From a candidate division KSB1 bacterium (GTDB lineage: Bacteria > Zhuqueibacterota > Zhuqueibacteria > Residuimicrobiales > Krinioviventaceae): a stretch of DNA of 64,000 nt. Under the pieces are notes generated by a model, which made no database searches, was not told the origin of the DNA, and saw only the letters and a list, made by a program, of their open reading frames with translations. The stretch lies in the NCBI GenBank assembly GCA_034521575.1, contig JAXHMJ010000001.1, forward strand, positions 487,789 through 551,788, written 5' to 3'. This document shows, one piece after another, positions 26,468 to 34,329 of the stretch (its first letter is position 1; each line of letters opens with the position of its first letter). The translations under genes were made by a program, and so were the position numbers.

Positions 26468-26516
26468 TTGCTGCTGCAGTGGACGGCGCAAAAAGCGCGC
26501 AGCCCGTTAGCAGCAA
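26468..26516. other. Hairpin resembling an integron attC core
   Basis: The outer arms TTGCTGCT and AGCAGCAA (8 bp) enclose GCAGTGGACGGCGC-AAAAA-GCGCGCAGC, with CGTTAGCAG at the 3' side. A GTTAG-containing imperfect hairpin downstream of a short plus-strand gene is the layout of a gene cassette. The left core site (RYYYAAC) is not visible and GTTAGCA departs from GTTRRRY, so this is only a candidate. Confidence 0.3.
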
Positions 26517-26612
26517 ACTATGAGGAAATAAAAATGTAAAAGCTATTAGAATTAATACAAAAAATCCCAGATATATTAGTGGTATTAACGACAACGAATT
26601 GCTCTTATAACA

Positions 26613-27032
26613 TCATTTTTTAATATTTTTTGTATCAACCTTTTTAATCTTATCAAACGATCTGAGACCGGCGATTCCCAACATGCCGGTGATGATTGAA
26701 TAGAGAAGCGAATAGTCAAAGGGGGCCGGCGGGGTGTCTGAGACATTGAACCATAGGAGTATGGGGTATACAATAAATTGATAAAACAGGGCCAGGGCGC
26801 CGATCCAGCCAATGGCAGGGCGCCATCCGGCGATAAACAGGGAGCCGGAGTTTGCTTCGGTTGTGTTGGTGTGTGATTGAGATGCATTGATCGCCGAGAG
26901 AAACAGGGCTTTTGATTTGACCAGTTCGTTCTTGAGTTCCAATTTTTCTTCTTTGGATGTGAATGTGTTGTCGATTAGGTTGTCAACAGAATCAATCAGA
27001 TCGCCCAGGATTGCAAGTTTTATTTTTGCCAT
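26613..27032 (-). CDS. Holin, GTA_holin_3TM-like
   Basis: A 139-residue membrane protein of the three-helix phage/GTA holin family. The N-terminal amphipathic helix is followed by the family signature SLFIAGWRPAIGWIGALALF, two further hydrophobic helices and LGIAGLRSFDKIKKVD. It forms pores that release the endolysin, encoded immediately upstream on the same strand. ATG with AAGGAG upstream. Confidence 0.88.
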   Translation of the reverse strand: MAKIKLAILGDLIDSVDNLIDNTFTSKEEKLELKNELVKSKALFLSAINASQSHTNTTEANSGSLFIAGWRPAIGWIGALALFYQFIVYPILLWFNVSDTPPAPFDYSLLYSIITGMLGIAGLRSFDKIKKVDTKNIKK

Positions 27033-27068
27033 TGTGTTATATCTCCTTTACGCTTTTGAGTGAACGGT

Positions 27069-27539
27069 TTATCCAGCCCAAAAGAAAGCGTTTCTGTCTG
27101 GAGGATTTGTTACAGATTTTAGCGTATCGAGCAATGCGGGAAACCGCGAAGCGAAGAAAAAAGACTCCCGGCCAATGTGATCAAGATTGTTCAGCGTGCT
27201 CAGGGTGACCGGTCCCATGATGCCATCGATCGGCGGACAGTTGGCGGCGATTTGAGCAAGTTTGGTCGCTGTAAAAACGCCGGATAACACTGCCGTGTCA
27301 AATAAAAGGGCTGCAATGAGTTGATCTTTGATTTTGTCGCCTTTGACAGGATTCCAATATTCATGGCGGTAGATGTTCATTGCCCCTTCGCGGTCCAGGT
27401 TTTTGATATCAATATCCGGATGGGCGGATTTTGAGATGCCCCACCTTGTTTCGCCGCCGTGATCGGTGGGATCATTCGTGTAGGTTCCGTATCCCTCGTT
27501 GATCATTGTGTTTTCGAAGCATTTTAAAAAGTTTGCCAT
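27069..27539 (-). CDS. Endolysin, GH108-type muramidase
   Basis: Peptidoglycan-cleaving lysozyme. The catalytic Glu is in MINEGYGTYTNDPTDHGGET, followed by RWGISKSAHPD and IYRHEYWNPVKGD, the GH108 pattern, with a C-terminal peptidoglycan-binding part (DGIMGPVTLSTLN). The start at 27539 has AAAGGTGA upstream. The frame stops after NAFFWAG, but one extra T in the TTTT just before it would restore GWINRSLKSVKEI, the family's normal end, with a stop just before the holin. A single-base deletion is therefore very likely. Confidence 0.88.
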   Translation of the reverse strand: MANFLKCFENTMINEGYGTYTNDPTDHGGETRWGISKSAHPDIDIKNLDREGAMNIYRHEYWNPVKGDKIKDQLIAALLFDTAVLSGVFTATKLAQIAANCPPIDGIMGPVTLSTLNNLDHIGRESFFFASRFPALLDTLKSVTNPPDRNAFFWAG

Positions 27540-27543
27540 AATA

Positions 27544-28050
27544 TCACCTTTGTGGGTTGGTTTTGAGTTTTCGGATTGCGTTTCTTGAAATGATTTCGCG
27601 CTGGCCATTGTCGAGGAATTCGACCAGGGCGCTGTTTTTGTCGCCGCGGGACAGCAACTTGAATATGCGTCCTTTTAATTCTTTGCGCTTGGAGTTGTTA
27701 CCCCAGGGGTAATAATAGAGCGAATCAATTCCCGGGAGTGTGCGGTATTCAACGGTAACGGTGTAGCTTTGAGCTTTATCGATAGCGTATCGCATGCCCT
27801 GACTGATTCCGCGGTCCATGTAAACCACAGACCGGTCAGCAACGGACAGCCATGCAAGATGCGCGTCGATTTCGATCTTGCGTTCGTGGGGGATTGTGTC
27901 ATTCAGAATAAACGGCTGCGTATAAAGCAAGTGGCCGGCAATTGGCGATTCTCCGCGATTGAGGGAATCCTTGATGCAGAGCCTTGCATAGGCTGTATTG
28001 ACCGGAATATTGCGAGCGAACGGTGATTCGAGACTGACAAGGGATCTCAT
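27544..28050 (-). CDS. DUF7768-type phage protein (168 aa)
   Basis: It starts MRSLVSLESPFARNIPVNTA with AGGAG upstream; a longer upstream reading lacks family similarity. The motifs NTAYARLCIKDSLNRGE, GHLLYTQ and a VADRSVVYMDRGISQGM segment match a conserved phage family related to nucleoside deoxyribosyltransferase folds. The last 45 residues are an extra basic extension. Likely nucleotide-related, function unproven. Confidence 0.75.
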   Translation of the reverse strand: MRSLVSLESPFARNIPVNTAYARLCIKDSLNRGESPIAGHLLYTQPFILNDTIPHERKIEIDAHLAWLSVADRSVVYMDRGISQGMRYAIDKAQSYTVTVEYRTLPGIDSLYYYPWGNNSKRKELKGRIFKLLSRGDKNSALVEFLDNGQREIISRNAIRKLKTNPQR

Positions 28051-28064
28051 GGGATAACTCCTGT

Positions 28065-28814
28065 CTATGAAAATAAAGACATTTGAACAGACGGCATTTC
28101 CTGAACCATGTCGCCGTTGAGCCGATGGCCACCGTATGAACCATTGATTTTTTCTTTGCCGCCCCACTGCTTGAAAAAGAACGGAATATTGGCCAGGGCA
28201 CAATCCTCTTGTATCAGTTGAACCCATTTTTCGAGTATGGGTCGGGCGCCGGGGCCGGATTCACCGCCCACAATGACCCAGTTGATTTTGCCTGAATTTG
28301 GAGACTTTTCGGACCAAAGCCTGAATCCAAAATCAATTTTTTCGAGGAGGGGTTCGGCGCTGATAAAACGAATCTGCGCCGGAATGTCCAGCAGGAAATT
28401 AAGCTGTGTGAGAGAATCGTTTGTACCGATAGATGTTCCCAACCAAACATTGTTCCAGCCATTGCCCCAGTCTTTGGGCAGGCACTCGCGGATGCGGGCG
28501 GCGCGTTTTGTGAGAATTTGATAAGTGAGGTGTGGTGTGTTGCGAATGATATCCCAGGCCTCTCCCCGCCATTCGTCGGCTTCCCGGATGAAAAAGTCAG
28601 ACCAGCTGCAGGTAAACACAAAAGCCGAGTCCTTGCATTTCAAAGGTGCATTGAAGGTCTGATCCGCAGCCCGGATGATCTGCGTGGGATCGTTACCGTA
28701 GCGTTTTTGTTCGCGAAACATATAGCAATTTGAACAGCACTTGCAGACCTTGCGGCAGCCGCGCCAGGGATTCCACGTGTGGTCTGTCCATTCGATTTTT
28801 GTGTTTTTTGCCAT
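28065..28814 (-). CDS. Phage Gp37/Gp68 family protein (DUF5131)
   Basis: It starts MAKNTKIEWTDHTWNPWRGC with GGGAG upstream. It has the family hallmarks KIEWTDHTWNPW, a Cys cluster (CRKVCKCCSNCY), FTCSWSDFF, YQILTKRAARI, WLGTSIG, RFISAEPLL and GGESGPGARP. The Cys pattern and TIM-barrel-like order resemble radical-SAM-type enzymes. Members are common in phages and islands; the reaction is not established. Confidence 0.88.
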   Translation of the reverse strand: MAKNTKIEWTDHTWNPWRGCRKVCKCCSNCYMFREQKRYGNDPTQIIRAADQTFNAPLKCKDSAFVFTCSWSDFFIREADEWRGEAWDIIRNTPHLTYQILTKRAARIRECLPKDWGNGWNNVWLGTSIGTNDSLTQLNFLLDIPAQIRFISAEPLLEKIDFGFRLWSEKSPNSGKINWVIVGGESGPGARPILEKWVQLIQEDCALANIPFFFKQWGGKEKINGSYGGHRLNGDMVQEMPSVQMSLFS

Positions 28815-28837
28815 GGTACTCCCTTTCTGTGTTTTTA

Positions 28838-29665
28838 TCATTGATGGCCATAGGGGATATACAAGCTGCGTGAAGTATCATTACAGGGGTGCGGATAGTA
28901 ATGTTGAACAGCCGGTTTGCAGGATTTGAACGGTTCGCATCCCCATTTATTGACGAATTTTGTGCGGTTGAGTCGGAATTTTTTGTGCGTGCAGATTCGT
29001 CCGGGTTTTGACGTGTTGGTGATGCCGGACAGGTGAATCATGGGCGCGCCGGTGAACGCTGCGGAATCGTGTCCGGCGATCCAGAGACGGGCGGAGTAAT
29101 CGTCATCGTCGAAATAGGCGGGAGAGAATTGCTCGTCGAAATAGCCGATAAGATTGAGGGTTGTCTTGGAAAACAGGATGAACGCATAATCGGATGCGGG
29201 TTTGAATCCTCTGGCAGACGATTGAAGATCAGCCGGAAAACGAGAAATGGTTTGCAACTGATCGGGGGAAAGCTCGGGTCTGCGGTCGACTGCAGAGAGC
29301 ATGAGATAATCGTTTTTGCGGAAAGAGGCGTAAAGCTGATCGATGGTCTGTTGCGCGAGCAGAACGTCATTATTGCCCAGGATGAACGTTTGAAATCCTT
29401 TGCACTGTGCGCGGTAGAGTCCTTCATTGTAGGCATAAGGAACACCGCGGTTGGTGCCATTGTGAATGACTTTTATATCCATGCTTTTTGACTGCATGAT
29501 TTGCTTAAATTCCGCAGCACGGGGAAGCGGACCGGAATCGTTATGAATGAGAAACAGTTTTATGAAATGATCCCGGGAATGAATTGATTTTGTAAAATTC
29601 AGGGTCATATTGACCAGTTCAGGCGTGTTGAGTATTACCGGAGTTATGATTGCAATTTTTGCCAT
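28838..29665 (-). CDS. GT-A fold glycosyltransferase (GT2-like)
   Basis: A 275-residue family-2-like glycosyltransferase. N-terminal IAIITPVILNTPELVNMTL, then VIHNGTNRGVPYAYNEGL, FILGNNDVLL (a DxD-equivalent NND) and FSPAYFDDDDYSARLWIAG (the ED/DD acceptor-base region). ATG with AAGGATT upstream. With the adjacent sulfotransferase-like gene it suggests sugar modification, perhaps of host surface or virion glycans (inference). Confidence 0.82.
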   Translation of the reverse strand: MAKIAIITPVILNTPELVNMTLNFTKSIHSRDHFIKLFLIHNDSGPLPRAAEFKQIMQSKSMDIKVIHNGTNRGVPYAYNEGLYRAQCKGFQTFILGNNDVLLAQQTIDQLYASFRKNDYLMLSAVDRRPELSPDQLQTISRFPADLQSSARGFKPASDYAFILFSKTTLNLIGYFDEQFSPAYFDDDDYSARLWIAGHDSAAFTGAPMIHLSGITNTSKPGRICTHKKFRLNRTKFVNKWGCEPFKSCKPAVQHYYPHPCNDTSRSLYIPYGHQ

Positions 29666-29689
29666 GAGTGAAAAATCCTTTCTGTTTGA

Positions 29690-30373
29690 TTAACAGGCAG
29701 CCGCCATTTTTTGCAAGTGTTTGTAGAGCAGGACATAAAGCGGTGAAATATGATCACCGGAGAGATTCGGGTCATGGATATGCAGTTTTTTGTGATTGAA
29801 CACATTGACCGCTGCGGAATGATCGTATTCGAAATCCCAAAACTCACAACAGCGGCGGAGGTTGTCGATATAATCCGAGAATTCAACGCTTTCACCGAAT
29901 TGAATCACGGGAATCTTTCTATTGATCATGCGTGAATAATAAGAGGCCCAGAGCTTTACGCTCTGTTCAGCTGGAAGAGAGAATCGTTTCTTGATGCTTG
30001 CGGCCGTGGCCAGGGGATTGCGGAAGGTGCAGATAAACTGAAAATCAATATCGATGTATTCATAGATATTCAGAAGCAGCAGAATCCGGGGGTCTTTGAT
30101 GAGATTGATTTGCGGATTCTTGAGAAAATATTTGTGCAGGATGGTTGCCGTGAATTGATCCGGGTGAAACGTGGTATGTAGCGGGACATTATGCCAGTTC
30201 ATACCGCGTTTTAGAAGCATTTGCTCGTTAATGTTGTTGAGTTCGGGGTCTTCAAAGAACGTGGTTTTATCTGCACAATCTGAGAGAGTGAAACCGGCCT
30301 CCTTGAAATATTCGGTCAAGAGTGTGGTGCCGGATGATTGTGACCCTAATATGCAGGTTATTGTTTTTGGCAT
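29690..30373 (-). CDS. Sulfotransferase-like protein
   Basis: A 227-residue P-loop-like sulfotransferase fold. The 5'-phosphosulfate loop is CILGSQSSGTTLLTEYF near the N-terminus and the 3'-phosphate-binding segment is FICTFRNPLATAASIKKRF, both binding PAPS. ATG with GGAGGG upstream. It overlaps the preceding gene by 16 bases. Sulfotransferases are rare in phage-like elements. The acceptor may be a sugar transferred by the neighbouring glycosyltransferase. Confidence 0.78.
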   Translation of the reverse strand: MPKTITCILGSQSSGTTLLTEYFKEAGFTLSDCADKTTFFEDPELNNINEQMLLKRGMNWHNVPLHTTFHPDQFTATILHKYFLKNPQINLIKDPRILLLLNIYEYIDIDFQFICTFRNPLATAASIKKRFSLPAEQSVKLWASYYSRMINRKIPVIQFGESVEFSDYIDNLRRCCEFWDFEYDHSAAVNVFNHKKLHIHDPNLSGDHISPLYVLLYKHLQKMAAAC

Positions 30374-30720
30374 TGATCGCCCTCCTGATGGGGATTGGAT
30401 AGATGGTTTATTTCGGATTCGAGTTGTTTGATTTCATTCATTGTGCAGTATGAGCTATTTTCAAGTTGGGCTTGTTTGATTAGCAAATTATCTAATTTTC
30501 TTTTTTTGATCTCCAGTATTGAATCGGAGATAACAGAATCAAGAAAATTTAGAAAATCAGGTTTGTTGTCGAATTGATAATGGCCAATGTCAGAGGTGTA
30601 AATTCTGAAATAGTATTTGATTTGGTTGGTACGAGAATCTGTTTCTCTGCGGTATTCGAAGGAAACATATTTCGGGTATTTTTCAAAAATTTTATCCAAT
30701 CTTTCCTGGATTTCTTGCAT
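30358..30720 (-). CDS. Uncharacterised coiled-coil protein (120 aa)
   Basis: An N-terminal mixed domain (MQEIQERLDKIFEKYPKYVS) is followed by a C-terminal charged coiled coil (ILEIKKRKLDNLLIKQAQLE). Its end overlaps the sulfotransferase start. No family recognised. Confidence 0.5.
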   Translation of the reverse strand: MQEIQERLDKIFEKYPKYVSFEYRRETDSRTNQIKYYFRIYTSDIGHYQFDNKPDFLNFLDSVISDSILEIKKRKLDNLLIKQAQLENSSYCTMNEIKQLESEINHLSNPHQEGDQCQKQ

Positions 30721-30722
30721 GG

Positions 30723-30926
30723 TTACAGTCTCCTTTTTTTCCGTGAAATTCCGCCCCAGACGGGCTGGATAGATTTTTTGAACTGGCGCTCCCAGCGATA
30801 AAAGGTCTGGCGTGAAATATTGTAATCACGGCAGACGTCTGAAACCGAACGCTGCAGGAAATACACTTTGAAAATGGCCTGGCATTTGTCGCGGCATTTG
30901 AAATTATGTTCCCGGGACGGTATCAT
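30723..30926 (-). CDS. Small helix-turn-helix protein (67 aa)
   Basis: It contains a transposase-type HTH: AIFKVYFLQRSVSDVCRDYN then ISRQTFYRWERQFKK, with a basic tail. The start overlaps the upstream stop as TAATG. It resembles the HTH_23/homeodomain-like helper proteins of phages. A DNA-binding role is likely, target unknown. Confidence 0.65.
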   Translation of the reverse strand: MIPSREHNFKCRDKCQAIFKVYFLQRSVSDVCRDYNISRQTFYRWERQFKKSIQPVWGGISRKKRRL

Positions 30927-31261
30927 TACAAAAGGTTCTGCATGAGTTTGATTGCAAGCAACAGACCGGCGGCATCGGCCAGCAGGTCCATGACGAAATC
31001 ATGGCAATTTCTGTAAGCGAAATAATGCAAAAACTGTTCATATTCCTGAGCCAGTGCGGCGCCGACGATGAACCAGGGTGAAATCCGGGCCAAAAGAACA
31101 GCGCAGGACAGCAGGAAAAATGAAATAAAATGAAACAGCCAGCTTTTGGGAAAAGTTTCAGCCGCGAGATCGTCCAGCCGGTATAGATTTTTGTGTATGT
31201 CCGCAACGATTGAGTGCAAAAAACCTGAAACGAATCTGAGTAGATATTTGAATTTTGTCAT
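30926..31261 (-). CDS. VanZ-like small membrane protein (111 aa)
   Basis: Two to three hydrophobic helices. The segment EYEQFLHYFAYRNCHDFVMD followed by LLADAAGLLLA matches the acidic E...D.xxDLLAxxxG signature of VanZ-like proteins. ATG with AAGGAG upstream. The function in the island is unknown. Confidence 0.6.
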   Translation of the reverse strand: MTKFKYLLRFVSGFLHSIVADIHKNLYRLDDLAAETFPKSWLFHFISFFLLSCAVLLARISPWFIVGAALAQEYEQFLHYFAYRNCHDFVMDLLADAAGLLLAIKLMQNLL

Positions 31262-31270
31262 GGGATCTCC

Positions 31271-31486
31271 TTAAACTGTTTTATAATCAGGATATTTTGT
31301 TGTCAGTGGCCGGTAATTTTCGCCGGCCTTTTTTCCGCATTCTGCACAGATCAATTCTGGAACGACATTGTTGTGAAAATGTGCATCGTCGTATCCTGAC
31401 TGTTTCGTCGTATAGCCGCAATGCTCACATTCAAAAATTGCGCGGAAATCGCGGCGGTGTTGACTGAGTATTTTTTTTATATGCAT
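31271..31486 (-). CDS. Zinc-ribbon protein (71 aa)
   Basis: Two CxxC knuckles, CEHCG and CAECG, 27 residues apart, predict one zinc-binding site. ATG with AAGGAA upstream. A typical small phage early-type protein; partner unknown. Confidence 0.65.
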   Translation of the reverse strand: MHIKKILSQHRRDFRAIFECEHCGYTTKQSGYDDAHFHNNVVPELICAECGKKAGENYRPLTTKYPDYKTV

Positions 31487-31532
31487 GGTCGAGTTCCTTT
31501 TTATCGTGATGGCAATTTTGGTTAATTCTTTG

Positions 31533-31781
31533 TTATCTTTTTAACTGCATGACGCAATAATCTTCTGCTATTCCATACTTTCCGCCATATAAAACATATG
31601 ATATTTCCATTGTCGGTAGTTCCCGACCTGTGAGAACTCCATCGACAACCTCTTGCAAACAGATTGTATCGTAAACCTTATAATCGCGGTCGTTTTTGCG
31701 TACCTCAAATAGTTTATTTCCCTTTGCTGTTTCTTGAAAATATCGAGATTCACATTTTAAATGATGATGTTGTGTTGGCAT
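31533..31781 (-). CDS. DUF3850 (ASCH/PUA-like) protein
   Basis: An 82-residue protein with the DUF3850 pattern: HLKCESRYFQETAKGNKLFE, VRKNDRDYKVYD, and a final YVLYGGKYGIAEDYCVMQLK. These ASCH-like domains are common in phages and predicted to bind RNA or nucleotides. No strong ribosome site is seen. Confidence 0.8.
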   Translation of the reverse strand: MPTQHHHLKCESRYFQETAKGNKLFEVRKNDRDYKVYDTICLQEVVDGVLTGRELPTMEISYVLYGGKYGIAEDYCVMQLKR

Positions 31782-31821
31782 TTTTTTTATTACTTATTTT
31801 ATAGTGATGGCAATTCAGGAA

Positions 31822-32112
31822 TTAAAAATTGTCTTTGTGAGCATCCCAGCCTAGACTGGAATCTGCAAGTGCAAGTCTGTGTATCGCTTCATTTGATTGA
31901 GCATCTATAATATCGCGAGCATGGTTATAGCTGACGACACTTGCTGCATTGTATAAATATTTTGAACAGATTTTTTCCGCTGCAGTTTTTGAAACGATCT
32001 TAAGAATCAAGAAAGATTCTGTGGATGTCCACCATTTTGACCTTGTATGATTTCTGTCAATCAGTGCTAACATCTCGTCTTTGTAACGTGATTTACAAAC
32101 TATTGCATACAT
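31822..32112 (-). CDS. Uncharacterised protein (96 aa)
   Basis: Mixed helix and strand, starting MYAIVCKSRYKDEMLALIDR; no recognised motif. It is in line with the other minus-strand early-type genes. Confidence 0.45.
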   Translation of the reverse strand: MYAIVCKSRYKDEMLALIDRNHTRSKWWTSTESFLILKIVSKTAAEKICSKYLYNAASVVSYNHARDIIDAQSNEAIHRLALADSSLGWDAHKDNF

Positions 32113-32180
32113 TTCAAATTTCCCTATGTTGAATGATTCCCTGACCGGCGAACAATGCCGGTCCAGGTGGCAGGTTCTGA

Positions 32181-32426
32181 TTAACCTGTTTGGTTTAATA
32201 ATTCGTCATTTTCATCGCGGAGCTCGGCATTTTCCTTTTTTAGAGAATCGACTTGCTCTATCAGTGCTTCTATGTCAGGTTCCAGATAGGACGTGTATTC
32301 GTTTTGGAGATCATCGATTGCATCGATCAGCGCATCGGGTACATCTCCGTCATTGCGGTTCATGACCTCGACAGCGTAGTGAAGAGCCCTGTCAAAATCA
32401 CCGAGATTTCTGTCAATATTTGCCAT
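32181..32426 (-). CDS. Acidic coiled-coil protein (81 aa)
   Basis: A 31-residue helical head and then a clear heptad-pattern coiled coil (IEALIEQVDSLKKENAELRD). The second ATG at 32426 has AAGGA at eight bases, against three for the ATG at 32435, so it is preferred. The function is unknown. Confidence 0.5.
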   Translation of the reverse strand: MANIDRNLGDFDRALHYAVEVMNRNDGDVPDALIDAIDDLQNEYTSYLEPDIEALIEQVDSLKKENAELRDENDELLNQTG

Positions 32427-32497
32427 TGCATTCATCCTTTTCGAGTTTGTGGTGTAAAGTCCGGCACAGCAACCCGAGTTGCCGCGCCGGTAACGAA

Positions 32498-32698
32498 TTA
32501 AAGATCCAGTTCGGTTTGACTGGGTTCAAATGTGACAGTAACAGCGCCGGTCTGCAGAGATGCGAAATCCTTGACGCTTTCAATCAGCTTTGAGCTTCTC
32601 AGCGGGATTCGCAGCGCTAAAGACATGACCAGGTTGCCGTCTTTGTCCGCTTTGACCTTGGTGTTATCGATCTTGGCGGTTGCTGTGAGTGGATCCAA
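32498..32698 (-). CDS. Small phage-type protein starting at TTG (66 aa)
   Basis: AAAGGAGG lies seven bases before a TTG at 32698, giving LDPLTATAKIDNTKVKADKD and onward; a longer frame from 32749 has no ribosome site. It is beta-rich and ends in acidic residues. The function is unknown. It overlaps the end of the 32617-32847 gene. Confidence 0.5.
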   Translation of the reverse strand: MDPLTATAKIDNTKVKADKDGNLVMSLALRIPLRSSKLIESVKDFASLQTGAVTVTFEPSQTELDL

Positions 32699-32847
32699 TG
32701 TGCGGCCTCCTTTTGGTAAATGAGAGTGATTAATTTGATTTCCGGGCACGTTTGCAAAGCAATTCTGAACGCTTTTGATTCTATGAATTTTCTGAATGTC
32801 TTTGCATCTTTGGGTCGCCCCTGGCGGTAATATTCGACTGTGTACAT
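32617..32847 (-). CDS. Small phage-type protein (76 aa)
   Basis: It starts MYTVEYYRQGRPKDAKTFRK with GGGAG upstream, one base after the stop of the preceding 58-residue gene. The last 25 codons overlap the next gene and look less protein-like, so the true end may be earlier. The function is unknown. Confidence 0.45.
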   Translation of the reverse strand: MYTVEYYRQGRPKDAKTFRKFIESKAFRIALQTCPEIKLITLIYQKEAAHWIHSQQPPRSITPRSKRTKTATWSCL

Positions 32848-32848
32848 G

Positions 32849-33025
32849 TTAAAAGCTCCCTTTTGAGATGACCAGTACTTCGGCACGAGCGAGCTGATAC
32901 TCTTCGGATTTACGCACAATTGCTGCCAGCCATTGCGAAAAAGGCTTATTGATATCAGCATCCTTTTGGATGTCTACAATATACTCAAGCGTCAGGCGCC
33001 TGTAGTTTTCGCTGTGTTGATACAT
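32849..33025 (-). CDS. Very small helical protein (58 aa)
   Basis: It starts MYQHSENYRRLTLEYIVDIQ with AAGGAG upstream and ends VLVISKGSF before TAA, one base ahead of the next ATG. Tight spacing and a good ribosome site on both sides support a real gene. Helical, no known family. Confidence 0.6.
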   Translation of the reverse strand: MYQHSENYRRLTLEYIVDIQKDADINKPFSQWLAAIVRKSEEYQLARAEVLVISKGSF

Positions 33026-33034
33026 GAATACTCC

Positions 33035-33406
33035 TTATTCGATTTGGTCGCCGTTTTCGTCGATTGCTGAAAATTCGTTTGTGAATTTGATAATTTCAGG
33101 CGGAACCTTTTTATCGACCGCGGTGATGAGGTATTCGGCGACATAACGAGAATCGTTGAAACAGCCGATCAGACCGACGGCGCGATCGAGCAAGGCGGCG
33201 CAGAGATCCTCGGCTTCATGCAGACGCCCGAGGCAATCATCATAGCCCTCCCCGTCGCAAAGACCGGTTTGAGCGTTTTTGCAAGTTTTAGAAATATATT
33301 TTATGTCGGATATGATATTGTCCGGCAATTCGGCTGAACAGCCCGGCAGGCGCGGAATTTCCCGGACGGCCGGAACGACCGGTTTGTAAAATGGATGTGA
33401 TAACAT
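33035..33406 (-). CDS. Uncharacterised protein (123 aa)
   Basis: A helical protein with several Cys in the middle (TCKNAQTGLCDGEGYDDC). It begins MLSHPFYKPVVPAVREIP with GGAGG upstream, two bases after the replication-type gene. No family recognised. Confidence 0.5.
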   Translation of the reverse strand: MLSHPFYKPVVPAVREIPRLPGCSAELPDNIISDIKYISKTCKNAQTGLCDGEGYDDCLGRLHEAEDLCAALLDRAVGLIGCFNDSRYVAEYLITAVDKKVPPEIIKFTNEFSAIDENGDQIE

Positions 33407-33408
33407 GG

Positions 33409-34326
33409 TCAGGCCTCCTTTTCTGATTTTTGTTTTTCTCGATAATCTTTGATTTCGCTTGCGATTTGAGCATAAAGCGATTCACAGCGCTTGATGTATT
33501 CGTATTCGCCTTTTCGCTTTTGCAGCAGAAACCGGCGCGGACCGTGCAGGCCGGAATTTAAATAAGCCACAACGTTGGTAATGCCGACCGGTACCATGCC
33601 CTTGCGTTCCTGCTGTTCCTTTTTTGCTTCGTGCGCCATGAGTGTCCGGGCCGTGGCCTGGATGACCGTTTGGATGCCGTGAAAAGTCTTTGAGTGTTTG
33701 TTGCCCCTGTGCAGGTAGCGAAGTTCAGCGGTGCCGAGTCTTAGACCGAACAGCCGCTGCATGTAGATAAAGAGTTCCGCTTGTGGGTGATTAAAATCGC
33801 CGGGAGTTTCATTTGATACAGAGGTCTCCGTTATTATACCATACCATTTATACCCTACAAGAGTGGCCACACGTTGGCCGCGCAGAATTCCCTGATCGGC
33901 CAGGTTTGACAATCGCAGAACGGCCGCTTGTGGACACTCACCCGAGGCCAGACGCGGCTTTCCGGCCGGCCGATAATTGGTGATATAAATACGCAGACCG
34001 CGGGCGGATCGCAGTTTTATGATGTATCCATGGGTCTCAAGGGTGAGCATGTGGCGCCGGATTGTACGTCCCGGGATGCCGGATTCTGATTCCAGGAAAT
34101 CGATTTTGATCGGCGTGCCTTTCAGGACGGCGCCGAGGGCGAAACGTTTGTCCCACCCTGTTACTTTGCTCAAAAGAAGCCCGTATGTAAAGATTGCATT
34201 GCCCATTTGATCCAGATGTTTTTTGTTGAAAAGGCCGGTCATCACGCCCACATAGTAGGCGGATGAACCGGTCTTTTTGTTCTGTTCATGCTGCAGCTTT
34301 TTCGCCGCAGAATAAGCGTTGTCCAT
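33409..34326 (-). CDS. Winged-helix protein, phage replication-initiator-like
   Basis: A 305-residue protein. A winged-helix region at about residues 60-120 (FLESESGIPGRTIRRHMLTL, THGYIIKLRSARGLRIYITN) is followed by a helical basic C-terminus. Its place beside a PD-(D/E)XK nuclease and an ssDNA-binding-like gene fits a replication O-like or early regulatory protein. Family assignment tentative. Confidence 0.55.
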   Translation of the reverse strand: MDNAYSAAKKLQHEQNKKTGSSAYYVGVMTGLFNKKHLDQMGNAIFTYGLLLSKVTGWDKRFALGAVLKGTPIKIDFLESESGIPGRTIRRHMLTLETHGYIIKLRSARGLRIYITNYRPAGKPRLASGECPQAAVLRLSNLADQGILRGQRVATLVGYKWYGIITETSVSNETPGDFNHPQAELFIYMQRLFGLRLGTAELRYLHRGNKHSKTFHGIQTVIQATARTLMAHEAKKEQQERKGMVPVGITNVVAYLNSGLHGPRRFLLQKRKGEYEYIKRCESLYAQIASEIKDYREKQKSEKEA

Positions 34327-34329
34327 AGA

